Source: CAZART01 sp964487555
GTDB taxonomy: Bacteria > Bacteroidota > Rhodothermia > Rhodothermales > VXPQ01
Assembly: GCA_964487555.1 (NCBI GenBank)
Contig: CAZART010000033.1
Location: forward strand, 1 to 43,968
Length of the DNA stretch: 43,968 nucleotides
Direction: 5' to 3'
Below, in pieces: positions 31,684 through 39,112 of the stretch. The translations under genes were made by a program, and so were the position numbers. Position 1 is the stretch's first letter, and each line of letters begins with the position of its first letter. Under the pieces are notes generated by a model. It saw only the letters and a list, made by a program, of their open reading frames with translations, was not told the origin of the DNA and searched no databases.

Positions 31684-31878
31684 TCATTGCTCTCCGTCCA
31701 CGCGCGCGCTCCTCTCCACGCGCGCGCTCGACCCGCGCCGCGCGAGCTCATCTCGCGTCCACTTTCGGCTCGACTGCTCCTCCCGCCGTAGAAACCGATA
31801 TACCGGCACGAGCAGCAAGGCGGCCAGCCCTAGAAAGCCGAAGAGCGTCAGCAATATGATGAGCGTGTAGTCGGTCAC
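31684..31878 (-). CDS. Small single-pass membrane protein (64 aa)
   Basis: 64 residues: MTDYTLIILLTLFGFLGLAA and LLLVPVYRFL form one membrane helix of about 25 residues, followed by a charged tail (RREEQSSRKWTRDELARR) that is probably cytoplasmic. There is no Cys motif and no family I can name. It stands alone between two plus-strand genes and is convergent with the comEA-like gene. The strong hydrophobic/charged division argues against a chance frame. Confidence 0.55.
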   Translation of the reverse strand: MTDYTLIILLTLFGFLGLAALLLVPVYRFLRREEQSSRKWTRDELARRGSSARVERSARVDGEQ

Positions 31879-32031
31879 AGTGCAGATCAGTTAGACATTC
31901 GCGAATTAGAGGGTATGGCGGAGGCTCAATTGCACTACTCGTAACGCGAAACCCGTGAAATAAATCCAACGAATTCGTTACTTGCTCCCTCGGGTACTGA
32001 TTCAGCCCCCAGCAATGACCTGGCGAAAAAC

Positions 32032-32736
32032 ATGATGAAGGAGAATGGGTCCGTACGGATGCTCATCATCGAGGATGACGCCGAAATGGGAGCGGGCCTC
32101 GAGGAGTTTTTCGAGTTGAAGGGATTCAGGGTAACCCGCGCCGTCGACGGCGCTAAGGGCTATCAGCTCATCACAGGGCTTCCCGAGTACGACGTCGTGC
32201 TGCTGGACGTCATGCTGCCAAGGAAGAATGGGTTCGAGATTTTGCGGGAAGCACGAAGAGCGGGCGTCGATTCGCCGGTCATCATGCTCACCGTCAAAGG
32301 GCATGAGGACGATAAGCTACAAGGATTCGATCTGGGAGCGGATGATTACGTAACAAAGCCCTTCAGTGCCGACGAACTCGATGCCCGTGTTAAGGCCGTC
32401 CTCCGCCGCACGAAGTCCACGGCCGATAGTCCGATGGATATTTATCAGTTCGGCGACGTGGAAGTGAACTTCAGCAACCATACGGCGCAGACGGATCGCT
32501 CGGAGATCCAGTTCACCGCCCTCGAATTTGACATTCTGCGATATTTTATCAAGCACCGCGGCCGCACGGTGAGTCGCAAACAGCTGTTGCGGGACGTCTG
32601 GGGCATCAGCGGGGACATCACGACGCGAACGATAGACCGTCACGTTGCCTCGCTTCGCAAGAAAATCGAGCCCAACCCCGATGACCCTAGCTACATCGAG
32701 ACGGTCTATGGCATCGGCTATAAATTCGTCGGCTAG
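32032..32736 (+). CDS. OmpR/PhoB-family response regulator
   Basis: 234 residues. Receiver domain (~9-125) with acidic pocket E14/D15/D16, phospho-acceptor D59 in VVLLDVMLP, the Thr of MLTVKG and the Lys of DDYVTKPF; then a winged-helix DNA-binding domain (~135-234) with LTALEFDILRYFIKH-type helix (here FTALEFDILRYFIKHRGR), LLRDVWG and DRHVASLRKKIE. It should bind DNA as a phosphorylated dimer. No histidine kinase gene is next to it, so it is an orphan here; the hybrid kinase at 6.4-9.2 kb is far away and need not be its partner. ATG 32032 and 32035 are both possible starts. Confidence 0.95.
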   Translation: MMKENGSVRMLIIEDDAEMGAGLEEFFELKGFRVTRAVDGAKGYQLITGLPEYDVVLLDVMLPRKNGFEILREARRAGVDSPVIMLTVKGHEDDKLQGFDLGADDYVTKPFSADELDARVKAVLRRTKSTADSPMDIYQFGDVEVNFSNHTAQTDRSEIQFTALEFDILRYFIKHRGRTVSRKQLLRDVWGISGDITTRTIDRHVASLRKKIEPNPDDPSYIETVYGIGYKFVG

Positions 32737-32746
32737 GCGGGCGCGC

Positions 32747-32980
32747 GGCATTCAGGCAGGCGCGGGCATTTCAGCAGAGGCTCGGCATTTCAGCGGAGGC
32801 GTGGCATTTCAGCTGACCCATGGCATTTCAGCGGAGGCGGCATCTCAGCGGAGGAGTGGCATTTCAGCGGACGCATTCCACTTCAGCGGGCGCGGGCATT
32901 TCAGCGGACGCGTGGCATTGAGACGGCGCCGTGCATTTAGGCGCCGGCATTTTAGCGGGCGCAGGGCATTCGCGGGGGCG
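32747..32980. repeat. Degenerate ~19-bp repeat array, about 13 units (core GGCATTTCAGCGGAGGCGT)
   Basis: Units start near 32748, 32766, 32785, 32804, 32823, 32840, 32859, 32878, 32896, 32915, 32932, 32947 and 32966. Most share GGCATTTCAGCGGA; the last four decay toward plain G-rich sequence that runs on to about 33060. The array begins 10 bases after the response regulator stop and fills the 420-base space before the TerB-like gene. Units have no unique spacers, so it is not a CRISPR. Nothing else is recognised in this space. Confidence 0.85.
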
Positions 32981-33156
32981 GCTGAGAGGGGAGGTTTGGA
33001 AGGGGCGGCTAAGACGAATCGCGAGGGGCGACTGAGAGGGGGGCGACTGATGGGAGGGTCGTTGTTACAATTCTGGCTGTCCTGAATCATTGGGTTCGGA
33101 CCTCGATACCACTCCCAAATCACGACGTACCAAACCTTTCCATCCGAACACACGCT

Positions 33157-33966
33157 ATGGAAGCCCAGGGGAAAAGCCGGCCCATTCTGCGCGATCTTGC
33201 GCTTCTTTATATCGCACTGGCTCACAGCACAGATCAGGATCTGTCGGAGCCCGAAGTGCAGACCATCTCGGCGCGGCTTCGTGCCTGGCAAACGCAGGCC
33301 ACCGAAGAGACGGTGCTGAGCGCCATCAAGGATGCGCTCGAGGATTACACGCACGAGCGGGCGCACGCGGAGGTCGAACGCGCGGTGAAACGTGTGCGCG
33401 ACGAACTGGACGGAACATTGCGGCAGAAGATCGTCGTCGATCTGACGGAGATCGCCCTGTCGGATGACAAGTTCTTGTATGCTGAAGGATCATTTATCGG
33501 CGAGCTTGCGCGGGCCTGGGACGTTCACGTCACGGATGAAGACGCCCGCCCGTGGTCCGTCCTGAACGGCAACGGAAATGACGCCGATCATCCTGGATGG
33601 AGTCCGGTCCACGACCTTGCGCTCATATACTTCGAGATCGTCCACGGCACCGATGACGACGTGCGTGAATCCGAGGTCGATGCCGTTGTAAAGAAGATTC
33701 GTGAGTGGCTGCCCGATGCGGATGATTCCGGTGTCTTGAAGGTGGTGCATGAAGCGATGCACGCGTACGTTCAGCGCCCCGACAAACGGCTCTTCGAGGA
33801 CTCGGTGAATTCGCTCAGGAAGGTCGTTCCGGCCCATCAGCGTAGCGCCCTTCTGGCGGATCTACATTTTGTCGCCCGCGCAGATGGTAGCATCTCCGAG
33901 AAAGAGCAGGCGATGATCGATAAACTCGCGGCGGCGTGGGACATCGAACACACTGACGCGGAATAG
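33157..33966 (+). CDS. Tandem TerB-like protein
   Basis: 269 residues built from two similar helical halves. The first starts LRDLALLYIALAHSTDQDLS and the second VHDLALIYFEIVHGTDDDVR, each with a following acidic helix (SEPEVQTISARLRAW; SEVDAVVKKIREWLP). The C-terminal part has ALLADLHFVARADGSISEKE, a pattern of the TerB/tellurite-resistance-like helical domain with a DGxIxxxE acidic loop that may bind metal. TerB proteins are linked to membrane stress and tellurite resistance, but most relatives have unknown roles. No other ter genes are present. Cytoplasmic. Confidence 0.75.
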   Translation: MEAQGKSRPILRDLALLYIALAHSTDQDLSEPEVQTISARLRAWQTQATEETVLSAIKDALEDYTHERAHAEVERAVKRVRDELDGTLRQKIVVDLTEIALSDDKFLYAEGSFIGELARAWDVHVTDEDARPWSVLNGNGNDADHPGWSPVHDLALIYFEIVHGTDDDVRESEVDAVVKKIREWLPDADDSGVLKVVHEAMHAYVQRPDKRLFEDSVNSLRKVVPAHQRSALLADLHFVARADGSISEKEQAMIDKLAAAWDIEHTDAE

Positions 33967-34097
33967 CGGGTATCGACGGGCGGCAAATTCGTGATGGGCG
34001 AGAAATGTCGACGGGCGCTTGACGAGACGCCGACGGCTTCGTTTCTATAAAGCGGATCCTCTACATTTCATCTGCCCGCCCACACGCCCCCAATGCC

Positions 34098-34859
34098 ATG
34101 CTCGTCGAAGTTTTTAAGGACTATGAGGCTGTCAGCCGCCGCGCTGCGGAGATCGTGACTAACCAGATTCGACGGAAGCCCGACAGCGTCGTCGGCTTTG
34201 CGACCGGAAGCACACCGCTCGGCCTCTACAAGGCGCTTATCGAAAATCACCTGGAATTCGGGCTCGATTTCTCGAAGATCACCACGTTCAATCTGGACGA
34301 GTATGTGGGACTCCGGCCCGAGCATCCGCAGAGCTACCACAATTTCATGTGGGAGAACCTCTTCGGGCACCTTAACGTGAACCCGAGCCGCGTCTACATT
34401 CCCCACGGCATGGCGGACGACGTAGAGTATTTCTGCGAATGGTATGAGGAACAGATCGAGAAATCCGGCGGCATCGATCTGCAAATACTCGGCATCGGCA
34501 CAAACGGCCACCTGGCATTCAACGAGCCGGGTTCGTCGCTGGGCTCGAGGACGCGCATAAAAACGCTCACGACGAAGACCGTTCGGGACAACGCCCGTTT
34601 CTTCGAGGATCCGGACGAGGTCCCTCGACTCGCCATCACCATGGGAATCGGGACGATCCTCGATGCGAAAACCCTTCTACTGGTCGCGAGCGGCGAGAAA
34701 AAGGCGGAGGCGATCCGACGGGCGCTGGAGGGTCCCGTAACCGGCATGTGTCCTGCCACCGTCGTTCAGATGCATCGCTTCGCCCACATCATTCTCGACG
34801 AGGAAGCCGCCTCGAAGCTCGAGTATCGCCACCACGGCGGCATCGCCGAACCGCGGTGA
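34098..34859 (+). CDS. nagB: Glucosamine-6-phosphate deaminase
   Basis: 253 residues, the usual length for NagB. It turns glucosamine-6-phosphate into fructose-6-phosphate and ammonia. Visible family residues: phosphate loop GFATGSTPLGLYKAL, the catalytic D67 in TTFNLDEYVGL, N136 and H138 in GIGTNGHLAFNEPGSS with E143, and SRTRIKTLT. The Asn in GTNGH replaces the Asp of E. coli NagB, as in Bacillus-type enzymes. No nagA or transporter is adjacent, so it stands alone, in keeping with a general amino-sugar recycling role. Confidence 0.95.
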   Translation: MLVEVFKDYEAVSRRAAEIVTNQIRRKPDSVVGFATGSTPLGLYKALIENHLEFGLDFSKITTFNLDEYVGLRPEHPQSYHNFMWENLFGHLNVNPSRVYIPHGMADDVEYFCEWYEEQIEKSGGIDLQILGIGTNGHLAFNEPGSSLGSRTRIKTLTTKTVRDNARFFEDPDEVPRLAITMGIGTILDAKTLLLVASGEKKAEAIRRALEGPVTGMCPATVVQMHRFAHIILDEEAASKLEYRHHGGIAEPR

Positions 34860-34980
34860 CGTCTTCGCGTTCGGACGGTGCACGAGACGAGGACGCCCTC
34901 CCATTTCATCGTCTATCGGGTGGCGCCGCCGGTGAACGGCTCTCGCACACGGCCTTCTCGGCGCTCTCTCATCGGGTGTT

Positions 34981-35150
34981 CGATCCGGGCATTTCAGCGT
35001 GCGAGGTATGCGATCGGGGCACTTCAGCGCGCGGCGTATGCGATCGGGGCACTTGGGCGCAGCATTGCGGGGCACTTGGGCGCGCAGCATTGCGATCGGG
35101 GCGTTTTAGCGCGCGGCATTGCGATCGGGGCATTTCGGCGCGCGGCACGT
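34981..35150. repeat. ~30-bp repeat array, six units (core CGATCGGGGCACTTCAGCGC)
   Basis: Units start at 34981, 35011, 35041, about 35068, about 35093 and about 35122. Each has CGATC(G/C)GGGCA(C/T)TTCAGCG followed by a (G)CGCGCGGCATTG-like part; the third to sixth units have small deletions or changes. It occupies the 314-base convergent space between nagB and the sulfurtransferase gene. The core GGCA(C/T)TTCAGCG is shared with the array at 32747-32980. In some frames the units encode ten-residue repeats, but no start or stop pattern supports a protein. Confidence 0.85.
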
Positions 35151-35173
35151 CAATACCTCGAAACGTCGTCACA

Positions 35174-36004
35174 TTAAGCCTTCAAGAGGATCCATTCGCT
35201 CCAAGAGCCCGGGTAGAGCCGGGCATGTCCAATTCCGGCGTGCACCATAGCCAGCACGTTATGGGCCGCGGTAACGCCCGAGCCGCAATAGGATATCACG
35301 TGGTCGGCCGGTGCATCCCCGATGACGCCCTTAAACCGCCGACGAAGCTCGTCCGGCTCCCGGAAGACGCCGTCGTCATTCAGGTTTTCGTGGAACGGCG
35401 CCGAAACGGCACCGGGAATATGGCCCGCCACGGGATCGATCGGCTCCACCTCTCCACGATAACGTTCGGCGGCGCGGGCATCCACGAGACGCCATGACGG
35501 CTCGGTGCGAAGCGCGTCGATCACTTCGGCATCCACGACCCAATCTGCGCGCGGCCGGGCCGTGAAGGGGCGAGGTGCGTTCCGTTCCGGGCCGGAGCGG
35601 GTGGGCAGATCCATCCGCACCCAACGTGGCCAGCCGCCATCGAGCACGGCCACGGCGTCGTGACCGAGATACTGCAGCATCCACCACAGCCGTGCGGCGA
35701 TACTTCCCCCGGCGTCGTCGTAGGCCACCACCTGCACGCCGTCGCCGATGCCCCAGGCTCCGAAACGCGACGTCATCTCCTCAATCGTGGGAAGCGGATG
35801 CCGGCCCGTCTTTCCCGAAATGATCTCTCCGGATAGGTCGTCGTTCAGATGCGCATATACGGCGTTCGGAATGTGGGACGCCGAATAATCGTTGCGGCCC
35901 CGCTCGGGAAGGCCGAGGGAAAAACGGCAATCCACCAGGACCCAGTCGTCTTCGCCGAGGTGCTCGGCCAGCTCAAGACAGGAGATGAGAGTCCAGTAGA
36001 TCAT
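35174..36004 (-). CDS. Two-domain sulfurtransferase (thiosulfate / 3-mercaptopyruvate type)
   Basis: 276 residues from ATG 36004; the frame is open nine codons further but the domain starts with IYWTLISCLELAEHL. Two rhodanese modules: the first (~1-125) has VLVDCRFSLGLPERGRNDY and GRHPLPTIEEMTSRFGAWG, and the second (~150-270) has SWRLVDARAAERYRGEVEP and the active-site loop YCGSGVTAAHN with Cys240. The loop CGSGVTA is that of 3-mercaptopyruvate sulfurtransferases, whereas thiosulfate enzymes have CRKGVTA. It transfers sulfur from 3-mercaptopyruvate to an acceptor thiol or cyanide. Cytoplasmic and monocistronic. Confidence 0.92.
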   Translation of the reverse strand: MIYWTLISCLELAEHLGEDDWVLVDCRFSLGLPERGRNDYSASHIPNAVYAHLNDDLSGEIISGKTGRHPLPTIEEMTSRFGAWGIGDGVQVVAYDDAGGSIAARLWWMLQYLGHDAVAVLDGGWPRWVRMDLPTRSGPERNAPRPFTARPRADWVVDAEVIDALRTEPSWRLVDARAAERYRGEVEPIDPVAGHIPGAVSAPFHENLNDDGVFREPDELRRRFKGVIGDAPADHVISYCGSGVTAAHNVLAMVHAGIGHARLYPGSWSEWILLKA

Positions 36005-36051
36005 ACGTAGCGGCTTCGCAGGCAAATGCACGAATGAGAGCCGGGCACCGC

Positions 36052-36120
36052 ATCTTGAGAAGGCTACGATCTTGAGAAGATACGGCCTTGAGAAGGATGC
36101 GGCTCTGTGAAAGGATACGG
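36052..36120. repeat. 17-bp tandem repeat, four units
   Basis: Units at 36052, 36069, 36086 and 36103 share (A/C)TCTTGAGAAG(G/A)(C/A)TACGG with two to four changes each; the last is one base longer. The block lies just upstream of the sulfurtransferase start and downstream of nothing else, in the divergent space before the first ABC transporter gene. Confidence 0.75.
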
Positions 36121-36249
36121 CGCAGGAGCGTTGCTCGCCAGAGGACTTGTGGGAAGTAACATACGTTGACCACGACGGTAGAGGTGCGGATCGATCCGCC
36201 GCGTCGCCGGTTGAACCGTCCGGTCGCGAATCTCAGAACGTCCGTACGC

Positions 36250-38049
36250 ATGGGGCCCCTTTCCCGTCTCAATCATTACTACTGGAAGTACAAGCACCTC
36301 TTCCTTCCGGGCTTGCTGTGCGCCATGATTTCGGCCGGTTTTGCGATTACCGTGCCGATCGTCGTTCGTATTGCGATCGACAGCATCCCGCGCCTTGTAA
36401 GCGTGTATCACGTCCACGGCGGAACGCCGGTGCAGAGCTACTTCTTCGCGAGCTTCTTCGTCGGCCTCTTCTTTTTCGCCGTTCTGATCATAGCGCTCAG
36501 CCTGCTGAGCGGCGTCTTTTCGTTTCTGATGCGCCAGACCCTCGTGGTCGCATCCCGGCACATCGAATTCGATCTGCGAAATGCGCTCTACGACCACCTG
36601 CAGCAGCTCCCGCAGAGCTTCTACAGAAAATTCTCGACCGGCGACGTGCTTGCGCGGGCGACCAGCGACATCGAGGCGGTCCGGCGATACATCGGCCCGG
36701 CCGTGATGTATCTGGTCCGGGCCCTCGTAATCGTCATCACGGCCATGGCCGTCATGTTCATCATTTCGCCGCGGCTCACGCTCTATGCGCTGATTCCGAT
36801 GCCGTTTCTGGCGATCGCGGTCTTTTTTATGGCGCACATGGTCCATAGCCGCAGCGACGCCATCCAGGCGCAGTATTCAAACCTCACGAGCCGCGTGCAG
36901 GAGGCCCTCGCGGGCATCCGCGTGATCAAGGCGTACACGCGGGAGGAGTCGGAGGCCGTCGCCTTCCAGGGCGAGAGCGCCAGGTATAAGGAGAGGAATC
37001 TGGACCTCGCCCTCGTCGACTCCGCATTCCGGCCGGTCTTCCTGCTTCTCGTAGGGATGTCCGAGATCATCGTAGTCTGGATCGGCGGCCAGCAGGTAGC
37101 CGCCGGCACAATCACGATCGGCAACATTGCCGAATACATGATCTACGTCGCGTTGATGACGTGGCCGGTCGCAGCAATGGGCTTCGTGATCACGATGGTG
37201 CAGCGGGCGTCGGCGTCGATGATTCGCCTCAACAGCATCTTCGATACCGAACCGGAAATCGCCGATACCGAGACGGTCGATCCGTCCGTCACGCACATCA
37301 CCGGCAGCGTTCGGTTCGAGGGCGTTTCGTTCCGTTACGGAGAGGAGGGTCCCTGGGTGCTCCAGGACGTATCGTTCGACGTACCGGCGGGCTCCACCCT
37401 GGCTGTCGTGGGGAGGACCGGGTCGGGCAAGAGTACGCTGGTCGAGATGATCCCTCGCCTCATCGAGCCCACCCGGGGCGACGTTCGGATCGACGAGCGG
37501 CCTATTCAGCAAATCCCGCTCAAGGTACTCCGGTCCTCGATCGGGTACGTGCCGCAGGAGGTCTTTCTGTTCAGCGATACGGTGGCCAACAACATCGCCT
37601 TCGGCGAGCAGGAGGCGCACGGCGATGAGATTCGCGGGGCCGCCATGGAGGCCGAACTCCTCGACAACATCGAAGAGTTTTCGGAAGGATTCGAGACGTT
37701 CGTCGGAGAGCGCGGTATCACGCTCTCAGGCGGACAGAAGCAGCGCACCTCCATCGCACGTGCGCTCATACGTCGTCCCCAAATACTCATTCTTGATGAT
37801 GCCCTCTCGGCCGTCGACACCAATACCGAGAGCCGGATCCTCGGCTATCTGCGGCAGCATTACGGCAAGCGCACGGTAATCATCGTGAGCCACCGTGTGT
37901 CCTCGGTGATGGATGCCGACCTCATTCTCGTTCTCGACGACGGCCGCATCGCCGAGCGCGGCACGCACGACGAGCTCCTGCGTCACGACGGCCTCTATGC
38001 CGACCTCTACCGCAAGCAACTGCTCGAAGCCGAGATCGAGGCGCTCTAG
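36250..38049 (+). CDS. ABC exporter half-transporter, degenerate-site subunit
   Basis: 599 residues from ATG 36250; a TTG at 36166 would add 28. Six membrane helices (~15-320) followed by an ATPase domain: Walker A GRTGSGKST, signature LSGGQKQR, Walker B ILILDDALSAVD and the H-loop SHRVSS. The catalytic Glu after Walker B is Asp (D517). This, with DDALSAVD, is the mark of the degenerate-site half of heterodimeric exporters such as BmrC/YheI or TM287. The partner should be the second half-transporter encoded after rnz. Such pairs export drugs, lipids or peptides; the substrate is not known here. Confidence 0.9.
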   Translation: MGPLSRLNHYYWKYKHLFLPGLLCAMISAGFAITVPIVVRIAIDSIPRLVSVYHVHGGTPVQSYFFASFFVGLFFFAVLIIALSLLSGVFSFLMRQTLVVASRHIEFDLRNALYDHLQQLPQSFYRKFSTGDVLARATSDIEAVRRYIGPAVMYLVRALVIVITAMAVMFIISPRLTLYALIPMPFLAIAVFFMAHMVHSRSDAIQAQYSNLTSRVQEALAGIRVIKAYTREESEAVAFQGESARYKERNLDLALVDSAFRPVFLLLVGMSEIIVVWIGGQQVAAGTITIGNIAEYMIYVALMTWPVAAMGFVITMVQRASASMIRLNSIFDTEPEIADTETVDPSVTHITGSVRFEGVSFRYGEEGPWVLQDVSFDVPAGSTLAVVGRTGSGKSTLVEMIPRLIEPTRGDVRIDERPIQQIPLKVLRSSIGYVPQEVFLFSDTVANNIAFGEQEAHGDEIRGAAMEAELLDNIEEFSEGFETFVGERGITLSGGQKQRTSIARALIRRPQILILDDALSAVDTNTESRILGYLRQHYGKRTVIIVSHRVSSVMDADLILVLDDGRIAERGTHDELLRHDGLYADLYRKQLLEAEIEAL

Positions 38050-38116
38050 CACAAAACCGGCGGGCGAGCTCGAAGGGGCGCCGCTCCGCAACGGATCCGT
38101 TTCAATTCGGCGTTAC

Positions 38117-39034
38117 ATGCACGACATCCACGTCATACCGCTCGGCACGGCGTCCGCCATTCCATCACGCGAGCGGCATCCGTCGGCGACGGCGCTGGTG
38201 CGCAAAGGGCGCGTACTTCTGTTTGATTGCGGGGAAGGGACGCAGATGCGCTTCATGGACGCCGGATTGAAAATCACGCGCATCGACGCCGTGTTCGTCA
38301 CGCATTTCCATGGGGATCATTTTTTCGGACTCCCGGGGCTGATCTCGAGCCTCTCACTCCTTCAACGCCGTAAGCCCCTGACAGTGGTCGGACCGCTGGG
38401 GATCGGCCACGCCATAGCCTCTTTGCCGGGTCTCGACCTGGAGTGGCTTTCGTTTTCGATCGACTTCGTGGAGCTGCATGATGCGTTCACGAAGGAAATT
38501 GTCTTTGGGACCGACGAGTTCTTCGTGGAATCGCGTCCCATCGACCACAGGACGTTTGCGGCCGGGTTTCGCCTGGAGGAGCGACCGAGTCCGGGTCATC
38601 TCGACGTCGAGCGAGCGAGAGCATTGGGCGTAACGGACTACCGCCACTACGGCGATCTGAAGGCAGGCCGCAGCGTCGAGGCCGGCGGCCGGACGGTGAC
38701 GTCGGATATGGTGGTCGGGCCTGAAAGGCCGGGACGTACGTTCGCCTACATTTCCGACACGCGGCCCTGCGACGGCGGGCGGGTTCTCGCGCGCTCTGCG
38801 GACCTCGTCTATCACGAGGCGACGTTTACCGAGAAGCACGCCGCTCGCGCCGTCGAAACGGGTCACTCGACCGCACGGGAGGCTGCGGAGATTGCTCGCG
38901 ACGCGGGCGCAAAACGGCTCCTCATCGGCCACTTCAGCGCGAGGCACTCCGATGCGTCCGGACTCCTCGAGGAGGCGAGAGACGTGTTCAAGAACACGGA
39001 AGTTGCTGAGGAATTAAAGCGATACCCGCTCTAG
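38117..39034 (+). CDS. rnz: Ribonuclease Z
   Basis: 305 residues from ATG 38117, where the family starts (MHDIHVIPLGTASAIPSRER); the frame is open upstream over the end of the ABC gene. It is a metallo-beta-lactamase fold nuclease that matures tRNA 3' ends. The zinc motif is THFHGDHFFGLPGL (HxHxDH at 63-68), and further ligands are in FAYISDTRPC, VYHEATF, ETGHSTA and LIGHFSARHSD. It is placed between two ABC half-transporter genes on the same strand, 67 bases after one and 78 before the other, so all three are probably one operon. Confidence 0.93.
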   Translation: MHDIHVIPLGTASAIPSRERHPSATALVRKGRVLLFDCGEGTQMRFMDAGLKITRIDAVFVTHFHGDHFFGLPGLISSLSLLQRRKPLTVVGPLGIGHAIASLPGLDLEWLSFSIDFVELHDAFTKEIVFGTDEFFVESRPIDHRTFAAGFRLEERPSPGHLDVERARALGVTDYRHYGDLKAGRSVEAGGRTVTSDMVVGPERPGRTFAYISDTRPCDGGRVLARSADLVYHEATFTEKHAARAVETGHSTAREAAEIARDAGAKRLLIGHFSARHSDASGLLEEARDVFKNTEVAEELKRYPL

Positions 39035-39112
39035 GCGCCGGCAATACCCCGCTCCTGGCGCCGCAGGAGGGCGGGAAAAACCGGAGCCGTAAATCCACCG
39101 AACGATAAGTCT

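Noticed and set aside
32747..32980. CRISPR array
   Set aside because: Units are ~19 bp, contiguous and degenerate, without unique spacers of constant length; no cas genes nearby. The same holds for the arrays at 34981, 36052, 22243 and 12931.
32645..33085. 146-residue plus-strand frame over the 19-bp array
   Set aside because: Begins inside the response regulator in another frame; the protein-level repeats only reflect the DNA repeat.
34748..35497. 249-residue plus-strand frame over the 30-bp array
   Set aside because: Starts inside nagB in another frame, runs through the repeat and into the antisense of the sulfurtransferase gene.
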